A stretch of 64,000 bases of DNA. Source: Ganoderma boninense. Taxonomy: Eukaryota; Basidiomycota; Agaricomycetes; Polyporales; Polyporaceae. The position numbers and the translations under genes were made by a program. Positions 37,368-51,358 of the stretch are shown in pieces. The DNA lies in NCBI GenBank assembly GCA_002900995.3, contig CM035313.1, positions 3,224,001-3,288,000 on the forward strand. Direction: 5' to 3'. The notes under the pieces were generated by a model. It was given only the letters and a program-made list of their open reading frames with translations, ran no database searches and had not been told where the DNA came from. The first letter of the stretch is position 1. Each line of letters starts with the position of its first letter.

Positions 37368-40300
37368 CTACCCATCCCGCTTCATCGTCCACTGCGCATG
37401 CACCTCCCTCAGCACCTTCAAGAACTTCTTCGCCTGCATCCCCGTCGTGATCGGCGGCGTCTCGTCCATCATCCCCACCACCCGCGCGTCCTGGCCCCTG
37501 CTCCCGCCCTCCCCATACATCCCCGCGAGCTCCAGGATCTCCTCGCACTCCTCCCACCACTCCCGCTTCAGGTTGAACGCCTTCACGACCTGCCCCTGGC
37601 TCACGCACACGCTCGCGGCTCCAGGCAGGTCCACGGGCGTCGTGCTCCCCGCGAAGCGCGCGACGACGCCCGCGACGTAGCGGTACTGCGTGAGCTGCGC
37701 GCGCATCGGCAGCACGCGCGAGCGGTTCGCGACGAACGTCTTCCACGCGGGCTCGTCGACGATGATGCCCCGGATGTACTTGCCCACCGCGTTGTCGAGC
37801 TCGGACGACGTCTCGCCAGAGAGCGTTGGCGTGATTGTCAGCGCCGAGGGCGCCATCGTCGTCGGCATGCTCGGCTGTGTAGAGGCGTTGGGGAGGAGAG
37901 GGGAGGACGGGGGCGAGAATGTTGGGTTCATGTGAACCGTCGGTATCGTTATCGGGATTGGTTTGGGCTGGGACTGGGACGTCGAGCGACCAAACGACGA
38001 GAGGGACGCCACGGTGTCGTCTCCGCGGTATCGCGCGAACGGGTTAGACGTTACTGGTGCTGGCGCGGGGGGCGCGCCGCTGAACGCCACGGGTGGCGGC
38101 TTGCTCGCATACGCCTCGAAGCCCGACACGACGCGCGGAGTCGTTCGAGTGTCGCTGAATGGGAACGCCGCAGGGCGGCTGGTGGAGGCAGGGGAGACCG
38201 AGTACTCAGTGTGCGACCGAGACTGAGACTGATGCGAGGGCTGGGGCTGGGGCTGGGGCACCTCGAGCCTGTCGAGCTTCGCCTTCTTTGTCGGGGAGGG
38301 CTTGGAGCCAGACGGAGCTCTGGATGGTGCGGGCGACGGGGTGGCTTGCGAGAACGACGACGTAGAACGAGAGCGCGAGTGTTGCGCGGACGACGCTCGG
38401 GCTTGCCCAGGCTGCTGTGCCGTCATGTCTGGATATTCGAAAGGTGGAACCGAGGACACTGGCGCGGGGTCGTATAGAGGAGGTGGTGCAGGATATGGTT
38501 GGGGAGCACGAGGTTGAGATGGCTGCGAGGCCACCGAGGACGTGCGCGAGTGCATCGCAGACACTGGCATCTCGAACGGCTCTCTGTGGTCGAACGGCGA
38601 GAACGCGTCGTGCTGGGGTTGGTGCTCCGGGGTCGCGGATCGGACGGAATGCACGGACTGCACGCTCGAGGAGCGTGGCCGCTTCTTCTTCGGCGACGGC
38701 ACGTCATACTTGAACTCCTCTGGAGACGGAGCTTGGAACTCGTCATCCCCGCTGAACAAGCTGGAGTGGCTTGGCCGTTTCTCTGTGGGAGGCGCAGGCC
38801 CGGGGAGTCCAATCTGCAGCTGGAGCGAAGAGGGTAATGCCGAAGCAGGGGCGGGAGAGGGCGACGTCACGGTCATTGATCTCCGATCTGTGCTAGGCGT
38901 CGGTAGGTCGTGTGGGGGAGAACTGGGGGTGCGGAGCGAGCGATGGGGGTAGTACTGTCCCGTAGGCAAAGGGTTCTGCGTGGTGGGAGAACGGATGGCA
39001 CGTCAACAAGCCAGCCCATGATATATGGCATAGCATAGCCAACGGAGAAAACGGATAATTAGAAAATGGATAACTCACGTCCTCGATGAATATCTCGAGC
39101 GTCCGCTCAGGCGTCACCTTCAAGTTCGCCGGCTGGCAGACGTGTGTCCCATCCTCAGACGTTCGCAGGAAGTACTGCTTGTACTTGCCCCGCAGTGTAT
39201 AAACCTTCGCTCTCCCTGCAGATCCACGTCCGTTAGCGCGCGCATATCCGTGCGATCCAGTTACACACCATCAATGCGGGATGGGCCCTTTTGCAGCTCT
39301 TCCGAGACTTCCTGTGCGTCCGCCCACATCCCTGTATCGCCCGGATCTGCGGGTCGAAGCGGTACGCGGACTTCAGTGAGCAGGTTCTCGTTCTCCTCGT
39401 CGTGGTACTGCCGCTTATCTTCGATCAGCAGCGTCAGGATGCGGACCACTCGAGTCGGGGGCTGTGGTATTGGGGGCTCCGGCTGGGCGGGGGGTGGAGC
39501 ATAGCCTGACGGAGGGTACTGCTGGGGAGGGGGCTCGTGATGTCGATGCGATCGCGACTTGTGCCGCTTCTCCTTGTGCGGGGGAGGCGCGGGAGCGGGA
39601 GGCGGAGAGGCCTCATAAACGGGGACGGATGTCGGAACGTAGTGATTATGATCGGGGGTGGGTGCAGGGCTGAAATAGGTATCCTGAGACCAGTCGTAGG
39701 TGTCGCTGTAAGAGGGTTGCGGGGAGGGGTATATGTTGTCGGTGGGGTACATGTGGGTATCCTTGCGCTTCGATGAGCGCGAGCTGGAGCTAGAGCCGTG
39801 TGGACGACTGGAGGAAGTAGGGACGGGTTGGAACTATAGTGTGGGTACTGCTGTGGCGGGGGCGGGGCGTGATGCGAAGGGGGCGGAGGCGCATACGGAT
39901 CAGTACATGGAGGAATCCCCGCAGCTTGTTGTTTTGCGCGATTTGCAGGTGCACTGTCGCGAATCTTGTCGTAATCGTAGCGATAATACGAGGCTCTAGG
40001 CTGCGCCTCGGTGGCACTTTGCGTGGTTTGGGCGTGCGGGCGATTGGCATGCGATCGCGATCGTCCGTCCTCTTCAGCGCCCACGCGATATGCGGCACCG
40101 TAGGGGCCGTCCTGGATGCTGGGGGGCGTGCCTGTTGCAGATGGATCGTTTGCATACGCTCGCACGCGAAAGGCCGTTCTCTGCTGAGAAGCGCCGGGAT
40201 GGGGCTGCCCGGTGGGATAGGACGAAGTCGCAGGCGCTGGCTGGATTGATATTCCTTTATCTCGCTCTTTGCCCTTGCGCGATGCGTGGTTCGACTTCTC

Positions 40301-40489
40301 CTTCGACTTCTCCTTTTCCTTCCCCTTGGAGGACTTCTTTTTTGATGCATGGGGTTCTGGGGGATAATGGTTGGGTGGCCCGTGGGCAAGGGACGGATGA
40401 TAAGTCGGCGGGGGAACGGCATGCGCTCCAAAGCCGACTGGTTGGCGAAGGAGAGAGGCAGGAACCTGCATGGAGGAGGGATGTAGCAT
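37368..40489 (-). CDS. Large Pro/Ser-rich protein with conserved core, unknown function
   Basis: The ATG at 40489 (MLHPSSMQVPASLLRQ) starts a long low-complexity N-terminus with a Lys/Glu block (KKKSSKGKEKEKSKEK). After a one-base frame break near 39810, a conserved core follows: VVRILTLLIEDKRQYHDEEN, EVRVPLRPADPGDTGMW, RAKVYTLRGKYKQYFLRTS, then KVTPERTLEIFIED. An in-phase intron (donor after IED, acceptor before YYPHRSLRTP) leads to the last exon, a 530-codon open stretch. This has a PSPKKKRPR sequence resembling a nuclear localisation signal and a conserved C-terminal helix-rich part (YIRGIIVDEPAWKTFVANRS). The stop is at 37368. It is likely nuclear; the family is not recognised. Confidence 0.7.
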
Positions 40490-40839
40490 GGCGGGAGACT
40501 CTTGGCGAGAAGGACCGATACTCTCATCGGAGCATGGTGAAGGCGGTTGAAATATTCGTGTCTAGAGTATGAGGTTAAGAGGTGTGGTAATCTCGCCGCC
40601 ATTCAACTCCAAGACGCACCGGCGAGGGATCTCTGCTGCTTCTGGTTGACACAATAATTTGTCAGATCGTCATATTCCCAAGTAGAAGAATAACCAATCA
40701 TGAAACGAGATAAAGTTGACAATGCGAGAGAACGTTTGAATATGAACTTCAGCTTTCCTGCACACTGGAAAAGAGGTGCAAACATCGCGCACGATCAGGC
40801 ATTATGAAATACGTGGCATAAACACACAATTAGGGGAAG

Positions 40840-41011
40840 TCAGAGTTGGCGATTCTGGGTTCAGAAGCGAGTCCAGAATCGCTTCTGCAAAAACGGCGTT
40901 TCTGGCTCGCTTGTGCATAAGCGCCCTATTCCCGAATAAACCCCACCTCGATTCTCGCAAGAAGCGTATCCAAAAATCAACCACAGAAACAAGTAGAATC
41001 GCCAATTCTGA
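40840..41011. mobile_element. MITE-like element, 172 bp with 17-bp terminal inverted repeats
   Basis: The ends are TCAGAGTTGGCGATTCT (40840-40856) and AGAATCGCCAATTCTGA (40995-41011). These are reverse complements with one mismatch. The interior is A-rich and non-coding. No target-site duplication is evident at the flanks (GGAAG / TCGCC), so autonomy and family are unknown. Confidence 0.6.
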
Positions 41012-41504
41012 TCGCCCATGGCTCACTAGACGAAGGCTCGAAGGGGGGTAGCGCTAGTTCATGAGTGGATATCCCGTGTAGGACTGTTTGTGCCATTCTC
41101 CGCTCTCACTGTCTAAACAAAAATTCCTAAACGGCGCGAGCACTACGACCACGTTCTCCCAGGAGCTGCTGAAAATTTTAATCCAGGCATATGGACAGAT
41201 ATGGAGTCCGCATTTTGTGGCGCCGTTCTACCAGTGGCTGAGGCGGCTTCACCGTTTTCTTACTTTTCTCTGCTGGCGGCTTCGCGGACTTCAAGCAGGG
41301 TTCCAGCGACCACAATCTACTATAGCAATAGCTATAGCCTTAGCATAGCCAGATCCCGCCGAGGACTCATCAGTCATTCATTTATGTTTCAGTGCAGGAA
41401 AGCAGGTACGGCGTGGCTAAGGCGAAGACTTTGGGCAACGCACGGTACTCGCAATGCATCAAACTCTACCCGAAGATATACGAGTGTTAGATGCCCCCAA
41501 AACT

Positions 41505-41538
41505 GGCTGTATGCGCCTGCACACAGGCGCATACAGCC
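41505..41538. repeat. Perfect 15-bp inverted repeat with 4-nt loop
   Basis: GGCTGTATGCGCCTG (41505-41519), loop CACA, then CAGGCGCATACAGCC (41524-41538). A further partial copy of the arm (CAGGCGCAT) follows at about 41546. It lies in non-coding DNA. Confidence 0.85.
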
Positions 41539-42559
41539 CGTCATTCAGGCGCATCAACGGTTAATATTGCTCTCGCGGGGCCGAAGGGTGGGCCTTCTTC
41601 CGCGCGGATTGGAATCAGCCACTTGAGTGTGGTATCCGCCTCCTTCTCTAACCACGAGATCGCATTCATGTACTCACAACTCATATGCGTTGTCTTTCCT
41701 GCCAACAGCCACGACGGTCACTTGCTGGATCTCTAGTAACTCTGGGAGGCTGCACTCAAGTTTTCCCCGCCTTCGAAAAGATCCATCATGATAGCTGGGA
41801 GATCTCCCACCCCTTTTTGCCCCAACCCAACGACGCTGTCCAGACACTTTCAGGATCCCTCCTGTTTGAAATATCTCGTGAAACTTGCAAATGGACAGGG
41901 CCGTACCACAGGCCTAGGGAAGTTGAAAGTCTCTTTTCGTGGCAGGAACACGAACGGACGAAAAAGAATAAAGGAAGGTGAAGGGAGTGAGAACAAAGGA
42001 AAGACTCACGAAGACCCGTCACTCATAACAATGCACTGTCTCGGTCTTGTAGGTTGCCAGATATCGGCTGAGGGAAACGGGTCCGGAGGTGTCGCAGGTG
42101 TGGATGTGGTGGTGGTTACTAGGAGAGAAGGGATAAATTAGAGGAGAAGAGAGGTGTCCGGTGGGGGTGCGTAGGTCTATGCAGAGGGGCTCGCCATGGA
42201 CAGTGTCGCAAGTTGGACGAGGATCCTGATCCAACATCGCCTCCGGCGGCTCTCTCTTGCCTTGTTCGGCGAACAAAGGAGGTATCGCGACCCCGTGAGA
42301 TTCACGTGCACCTTTTAATGCTAAGCGCTGTTCAGGTTTCCCACGCTTGCGCCAGGGCCGCAGACCATGCGTCGAGTGTTTCTACCTCAGTCGTCACCAT
42401 TGCAGGCTATCCGTTGCCCACCCCACATCTAAGGGCGTTGAGTAATTAGTAGTAATTACTTTCACTTTAACCTTCCAATGGTCGTCTTCTACTTACAGAG
42501 TTCTATTTCTCCTCTGAAGAGAGGCTCATCTTACTAATGGCCCGGACCTACTAGCTGTC

Positions 42560-43885
42560 TCCCTCCAACGCGGCCCTTCGTCCTTGTTGAATACCACGAC
42601 GTATGTTTTTTCATGGCTTCCTAAAACGCATCGTATTCTGAGTTTTCCAATCGTCTGGATTGGCGTTGTTCCCAGCACGCTCTCTGCGGAAGGCACCGAG
42701 GTCGCAACCCGCTGCAAGGACATCCTGATCGATATCGCTCACGGGATCGACGACGTCCACGTCGAAACCCGCGAGTCAGAAATCCTCCTCTCGTCCTCCG
42801 CCGGAACGAGCTCTGCCGCCACTCAGACCACAGCCACATTCCCACTAGCACTGAGCCCCGCAGGTCTGCCTTGCTCCTCAGCGACGCCGCGATCGAGAGG
42901 TATACGGAAAGATTCGCTACTAATGCGCTGAGTGTCAGGCATGATTTCGTTGAGCGGATGAAGGGCCAAGTAGAAACGCTCAGCAGGCGGAATATCGGGA
43001 TCCCCGTGTGCGGCACGTCGAGATGGCGCGGAAGGACACCTAGAACGCGCTGCAGCAGGGCAAGGACACACTCGTCGACCTCGAGGCGCTCCTCGCGGAC
43101 GTCTCTACGCGCTGGGCGAAGTACGAGGACTGCGTCCCACGTCATGCTGGCTTCCCCATTTGTGCCGGGGCAGTGGAGGGGTCCATGTCGGGGTTCGCGG
43201 AGGACTGGGCGATTGTCGAGGTCGACGGCGCCAACCTCGTCGGGAACGCCATTGACCTCTCCACCAACCTCTCCACGTACGAGTTCACGACCCGGATATG
43301 CCCCCCACCGGTCACCCCACTGAGTCGTTCAGCTATCCGCTCACCCGCCTTCTCGAGATCAGCGGCGCGATTCCCGACGAGGAGTAGTGGAAGTTCAGAC
43401 CCCAGACACATACCCCCGAGCCTGTCTGCCACGGCGAAGACACTGGCAGCGGTAGGGGTGACAACGACAACGGCGGCAACCGCGCCCAGGGCATGACGGT
43501 CTTCAAGCAGAGCTTCGTCTCCGGCCTGTCCATCGGACGCCTCAACCCCGTCCGCTCCTCCACCAGGGTCCTCGTCCCCGGGATCCCCGGCCAGCCCGAG
43601 TCCGAGTCCGAGTCTGGCGAGCACGAGCACCACCGGCAGGCATCCAATTGCAAGGCGGTCACCGTCCTGCCCAACAGCTCCGCGTGACCGCCCGGGGAGC
43701 CGGAGCCTGGGGACTCAGGCGCGGCCGTCGTCGAGGGCCAGGGCAGGCTGAAGTCAGGGCGTCCCGACGACGAGTCTACGTTCGATTGTGTGTACGTCAC
43801 GTCGATCGAGTTCCTGCCCGCGCGGATGGCGACGTGTGGGCTCGAGGAGCTTGATCCTGCTCCGGATCCCGAGCGCGCTGTTTGA
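42560..43885 (+). pseudogene. Degenerate trypsin-like-fold protein of an agaricomycete-expanded family
   Basis: Pieces in different frames follow the order of a common mushroom-genome family. N-terminal: WIGVVPSTLSAEGTEVATRC and KDILIDIAHGIDDVHVE. Middle: AAIERYTERFATNALSVRHD, then in another frame EMARKDTQNALQQGKDTL, then GFAEDWAIVEVDGANLVGNA. C-terminal: SFSYPLTRLLEISGAIPDEE, QSFVSGLSIGRLNPV, a GDSGAAVVEGQGRL segment (GDSG at 43709-43720) and YVTSIEFLPARMATCG, ending at TGA 43883-43885. The GDSG motif is that of trypsin-like serine proteases, but most family members are uncharacterised. Several frame changes and a premature TAG after IPDEE make this look like a pseudogene. Confidence 0.65.
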
Positions 43886-46800
43886 GTAAGTAAGGGCGGG
43901 AGGCTCCGGATCGCCTGTCTCTGAGTCTGGGGGTCGCATATGTTTGTTGTCTACATGCATATGACGGGTTCCAGCTGCGTCCTCCTGTCCGCCGGTTTCC
44001 CGTCCCGCAGTGTCTCTCGTTCTCCGAATACACTGCTCTGCAGCGGTGATGGAATCCAGAACCTGCCAGATGAGCATCTCATATAACTCAAAGATATTCG
44101 AAAAACAAAACCTTATCCAAGCCCATATACATGATTTCTAAACTCCGTTACAACTGCAACATAGTCCCAGTATCCAATGTAGGAGAGACGTCGTCGATGA
44201 CGATGACGATGGCGACGGTGACCCTACGTACTGGTTACTTTTTCGCGTTGTTCGTGGAGTTGTGAGCGTTGTCGAGCGGCCGCAGTGGGGGGATACCGAG
44301 ACGGGACCATGGCGCATCAACTCTGCCCGCGTCGTCCCCAGGGGGCACTCTACATAGCGGCTTGAATCCTGAATGCGAACGGCAGCACATTCATGGAGCC
44401 AATGGGGTGCGCGCTGCGCGACCACCAACCAACGTGGAGGGTTCGGCCTGTAGCTGGAGCCGAAATGACTGAACGTTGACAGGGATGGGTGGCCCTGGGA
44501 CGACCGCAGCATGGAACCCGCGAACCCAAACCTCAGGTCTCAGCCTGGAGCCCTGACCCGTCGAACACGACCACGACGATCGCAAACCAGCTGAGGCCGA
44601 CTTCGCCCTGCTGAGCATAGTGAATTGCAACATAGAAAGGCGTGTGAGCCCAGCGGAGGTAGGAAAAGGTCGAAACCGAGCGAGGTCCGAGGATCGTGAG
44701 TGGAAACCCTGCAAAGCAAGCCAGCCATGTGGAGAGGAGACAGGTGACGATTTCCGCCATGGGAATACCAGAACAGAGGTAAGTTGAACGTCCTGCGATG
44801 AAAAAAAGGCAGCTACGTTTCGCGACGGACGAAGAACAAGCTCGAGGGGTCATCGTAGTGTAGCGTCTCCGCTTGAACCCCGCTCTCAACTCAACTCGAC
44901 GTTGACAGCAAAGCTCTAAGAGTTGTTGCGCACACCCACACGGCACGTGTCGAGGTCCGGGAGTGCACGAAGGGGGTACCTCCCGGGTGAGAAGCGGGTT
45001 GTAGGCTTGTAGCCAATGAGGCCCGGATATGTACAGTAGGGATATAGAACATGACGCTCCGCTGGCCGACGTTCGGGGCGGGATCTGGTTTCTGCCGACA
45101 TTCTTGGTTGCCCAATGGGTACAGCGGGATGCCAGACGTACACGGGGATAACGGCGTTGCCCTCGCATGAGTGGTACTTACGACACGAACAGACGAGGAT
45201 GACGTACTCGAAACGCCAACCGCAGTCAACCGAAACGCGACGACACCTCTCGAATTCGAGCAAGTGCTGCTCTCCCTGGTGTCGCCAGACTCAGCCTCGG
45301 GCCAGCGTCTCATGCGTCATGAGCCCGGGATACTTTTAGCAGGCGCTATCTTTCGGCGACCCGTTGAATCGTCGAGGGTTGGTGCCTGGATGACCCAGCC
45401 GCTGCCTTCGAAGGGGTCTCCGCCGGCATTGCGATAGAACGGGCAGGCTACGTCGACCTTCAATACAAAAGCTAATCAGCGACGCGAGACAAAAATAGCC
45501 GTCTCTGGATGCTCACCGACGAATATTTCTACACACTCGGCAGAGCTGTTGTTGCGCAAACTAGCGTGTGTCCGCGATAGAGCAGGGGGAAGGGGTGCGT
45601 TCTTCTGGGGTGCAGATGCATCCAGCTGACAATGACAGGGAAGTGGACGTGGATCCTGGCATTCCAGGAAAGTAAGTCGATGTGCCTGAGAGTACGACTG
45701 CCGTCGGTGCCGACGGAGGACGAATAACGGGAGAAGACTACGTGCCTTCGACAGAACCGATACCCTGCTGGAGGTGAGATGGTGCGGCTAGAGTCCCGAG
45801 CGGTCTGGGACGGCGTGTGGGTGCTGTGTGGGAGTGTGGTGGGCCGTCATGCCCACTATGTAGGTGATCATGATGGAAATTGACCATCGCTGCATGCCGG
45901 CGGAGGACGGCGCACGATGAGAACGTCTCCCAAGCAAGGATGTCCATCCGCACAGTCGGACCGAATTGGTGAACCTGCCAGCGGATGTCGTGTCTCGCAT
46001 GCACCTTATCCCTTGAGCGACCTATTCCTGCGAAATACAACCACGGAAGTCAGACACAAGGCCTACTACCCTATATTTAACAGACTTTAAGCGTGTAGAG
46101 TTCATGGTACTTATGTGCAGGAGGGTGGCGCAACTTCGAGGAAGACAGAGAATCCGGAAGACACCGCCGAGCCGTCCAATCAGAGCGCCCAGCAACTGGC
46201 ACGTGGACCATGTGCGCTTAACCACCGCGTCTCGAAGCTGCTGAGCAACACAGCAGCTTCTCTTCCATCCCGACACCCGTATCCTACCTTGCTCCTCGAC
46301 CGTTTGTATGGGCAATCTCTCGGTGAACTCACGCCCTCCGATATTCGGATGTCGCGGTATGGGATCCGGTCTCACCGTAACGGCCACAGCTCGAATGACC
46401 CTTGGAAAGAGCCACGAACTTCCGTAAGCCCGCCAGTTTCCAAAGAAGCATTGATGTTGACCATTCCAAGCACAGCTGCGTGGATTATTCAATTCTGCGA
46501 CTCATACATGAATCAACGAGCCACGTGGGGTCCTCTCTCAGCCTCTGTGTTTCAGGACTCATGCGACAGAGAATGGACGAACGGCTGGCCATCGCTCATC
46601 GATTCATACAAGTCCACTTACAGTACGGCGCTTCCAATCCTACAAATCCGATTCAAACCTGAAATAATCGCCTTTTCGTCTTACAACGCTCCTGCGGCGT
46701 GATTTGCACCCCATCCCGCGTCCCTTATACGATACCAAGACCCAGGACAAGTGAGGATGCTCTCTGAAGCGTAACTTACTTACAACACGTTCAGCATGGT

Positions 46801-47300
46801 CGCTGACGGGACCACACCCGAGCCTCACTCATATGCGCTGCGTGTCCTCCTGGTGAGTTGCTCGTCTATCTCACGGATGACAATTCACGTCGTGCCTCTC
46901 TCGCACAAGAAGCGAACCAGATGCCACGCTCAAGACCGCAGCGCGGCCTCCAGCACCCACCCGCACACGGTCTTCTCGCGCCGGTATATCCGCGCCACCC
47001 CGTCCCTGGCGGTGTCCATCGTGTTCCCGGATTGCGTACCCGCGGCCCTCGCAACATACCGTACATACCACACATTCCCAAAGAAGAAGCACCAACGAAT
47101 GTGTCAATCAGCACACCGCAATTGGACGTAAACGGTGCCAGCCCGCACCCCCCACCGTGCCGAGCTAGGTTAGCGGACCCTGCCAGCTGCAGAACTGGAC
47201 CGCGCTCCCAATGCCGGCGGTACGGAAATAACGCCTTCTCGCTCCCGACCCTGGCTAGGAGCAAGGCGGTCACCCCGGTGCCGTGGTCACGGTCATCGTC
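43886..47300. other. Spacer and diverged flank of duplication arm B
   Basis: From about 44.6 kb onward this corresponds, inverted, to 9.1-11.9 kb. Coding-like frames with counterparts in arm A include IRWQVHQFGPTVRMDILAWE (minus strand, near 45970) and PGLIGYKPTTRFSPGRYPL (minus strand, near 45000). Neither arm keeps an intact gene that I can recognise. 43.9-44.6 kb shows nothing clear. Confidence 0.4.
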
Positions 47301-47311
47301 GAGGGTGAGGG

Positions 47312-47318
47312 TATAAAA
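47312..47318 (+). promoter_or_regulatory. TATA box of peroxidase B
   Basis: TATAAAA lies about 115 bp upstream of the ATG at 47430, in the position equivalent to the TATA box of copy A. Confidence 0.65.
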
Positions 47319-47429
47319 TGGTGTAGAGAAATGGGGAATTTAGCATCGAGCACCACCCTCGACTCCTGGACACTGGACACACTAGCATCGGCCACCCTTT
47401 CCCCCTCCTCTTCATCCTCCTACTCCACC

Positions 47430-49165
<1,736 letters not shown>

Positions 49166-49759
49166 ACAAGGGGTCGGCTCCAAACACAACCCGCCCACAT
49201 CTTTACTTCTGGGTTGAATTTGCGGTTTTTAAGTTTATGAGGCGTTTTTCGGGCGATGAGTTGTTCGTACTACGAGTATTTACAGGTTTTAATGGAATTT
49301 TTCGATGCCGTCATGGTTCCTGGACGTGCGATGATAGCCTTCCTAAAATAAACGTCGTCGAAGAGCCTCGGCAGGGCGTCTCGGTTACCGTTTTCGGGGT
49401 CACGTCACCTTGGCTGCAGTATCACCACCCATCTCTGTTTCGCCTTTGCTGTTTGCCCACAATGCACATGCCACACACCTTTGTCCACCTAAAGCTGAAC
49501 CCGAAATTTTCTGCATATTGGCTACCTCTCTCCGGGCAGCAAGCTACAGAGAAGATACCCGTGCGATCTTTCTGGGCTCTCCGTGTTAACTGGGATGGCG
49601 ATGAAGGCGACTATGCACCCGGTTTCATCTTCGCGGTCTCGTCGCAACCCTCGCCCTACCCCTTAGAAAATGCGTCTCTTACGCTAGGCCCCAAGATAGC
49701 ACAGGAAACCGGAGCCCCTTTGCGAGGAGCCAACCGCGTTGAGGTTGACAGAGCCTATC

Positions 49760-51358
49760 ATGACGGAAAACGAGAATGTGTGTCGCCCGCTGTACCTGCA
49801 TGCTTCTCCCATGATATCCATCAACCCGTATTGTCGCCCCCCCGTTGAATGGATTCATTACCGGCTCGACATGCCCAGTCTCCAATCCTTCATTCGCGTC
49901 GCGCACGAGCTTTTCCCAGCATCTCGCGACTTCCGCAGGCGGCAGAAACGGTTGCACGCGAAGTCTGGCGGCCCCGAGAAAGTAAAGCCAGATTGGCTAC
50001 CGTTTGATGGAGGCAACCCATACATTATTGGAGGCCGAAACGATCCGAAGACCTTCGTATTCGACTTTTTGCGCGGCCCGTACCCGTATCCGGAGGGCCC
50101 GCCTACTATTTACGAAGAAATCAGGCTATACAAGCAGTCCGTCTCCCACCGTCTCCCACCTTTTATTTATGTGCGCGATGTTGAGGCTGATCAGTTCTAT
50201 TACCGCAGACTCTGCAAGGATTACAAATGGAAGGGTGCTCAAGAGGCTGTCGATTGGGTGACGAACGTCCGGAAGGTACTGTTGTCGTGCACTATTCGCG
50301 AAACCCGTTTACATATGACTCATAAATGACCGTAATGCGACTATTGGCAGGAAAACAGCGGGATGGTGTCGAGCGAACCGATCGCCACTCTCTCATTGTC
50401 GTCCCCGTTTGATGATCCATTGTGGCGAGCGGATGCTCTGTCACTCATCCACAAGCGGTATCCTCCCACCGATCTAGAAGCTACTGACTACGACTCCGAT
50501 GATCACGAGGATGAGTTTGTGCGGCCATCATTTCCCCGCCTCACTCCTGAGTTCTTCAAGTTCGCCACACCGAGCTGCATAAGGGTCATCGTTTTTGACG
50601 TATTCGGTGTGATCTTGGTATGTAGGATTCGAGAGTCGCTTCATTCGTGTCTCACTGATGATCTACTTCAGGGCGCTATTAGGCGCGCCCTGACGCCGTG
50701 GACGATGGTGAGCGGCTGCACAAAGGATGTGGTGCAGCTCACGAGGCTCTACCTCGAATCAGGGGCCTTGACCAATCATGACTGTTCGACTCAACCTATA
50801 TCCCTCCCCCACGTCGCCTACTCTGCGCTTTTGGCACTGATAGAGAGGCTCGACCTACGGATCTCGCCACACTCTACGTTGTTCACAGATGCCCTCTCCC
50901 CGATCCTGACACCGGCTCCGTTCGGAGATGTCGAGCCCGCAATCACTGCCCTTGTGGATCGCGGTGTGAATCTCATCTGCTTTCCTTCGCATTCCACTAC
51001 GACCATGCAGCACTTGCGGCCCGTGCTGCCTGCCGCATTCCACAAGCACGTCGAGCTCGCCCCCCTCACGACGCCGGTGCACTTCGCGGCTGGAAAACAG
51101 CCTTGGTGGAAGATATACGGCAAGTGCAAGGAGGTCGCGCCGGATGTCGAGGAGGAGATCCTCATCGTGAGTGCGGGGATGGGCCGAGTCCTCCTTCCTG
51201 CACTCGGGCGCACGTACGTGACAGCGCTGCTGAAGCGGCCTGACAGCCTCGAGAGTCATGTCGATTTTGTCGCCGGGGAGCGCCCGGAGCACAATCCTAT
51301 TCCCTTGATGACCGTGCCAGGGCTCATGGAACTTTGTGCGGCGCTGGAGATGTTGTGA
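49760..51358 (+). CDS. HAD-superfamily-like protein of unknown substrate
   Basis: The ATG at 49760 (MTENENVCRPLYLHASPM) is the first in frame. Exon 1 ends at 50275; a GT-AG intron (50276-50350) leads in phase to ENSGMVSSEPIATL. A second intron (50618-50671, 54 nt, so readable through) interrupts just after VIVFDVFGVIL, the nucleophile motif of haloacid-dehalogenase enzymes. The rest includes ALTPWTMVSGCTKDV, LICFPSHSTTTMQHLRP and EILIVSAGMGRVLLPA, in the order of HAD motifs II-IV. The stop is at 51356-51358. A roughly 170-residue N-terminal part with no recognised domain precedes the HAD core. I cannot say whether it is a dehalogenase or a phosphatase. Sequence upstream of 49400 is 3' flank of the peroxidase duplication, not part of this gene. 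Confidence 0.7.

Larger units (their letters stand above)
40490..42550. other. 2 kb region without a gene; short mobile-type structures
   Basis: Apart from the MITE-like element and the hairpin listed separately, I find no gene. Open stretches at 41201-41626 (+) and 41788-42141 (+) lack motifs. Confidence 0.45.

Noticed and set aside
37398..38477. A 359-codon plus-strand open stretch opposite the Pro/Ser-rich gene
   Set aside because: It is antisense to a 533-codon frame with splice evidence and conserved core motifs. Its own translation is Arg/His-rich shadow sequence.
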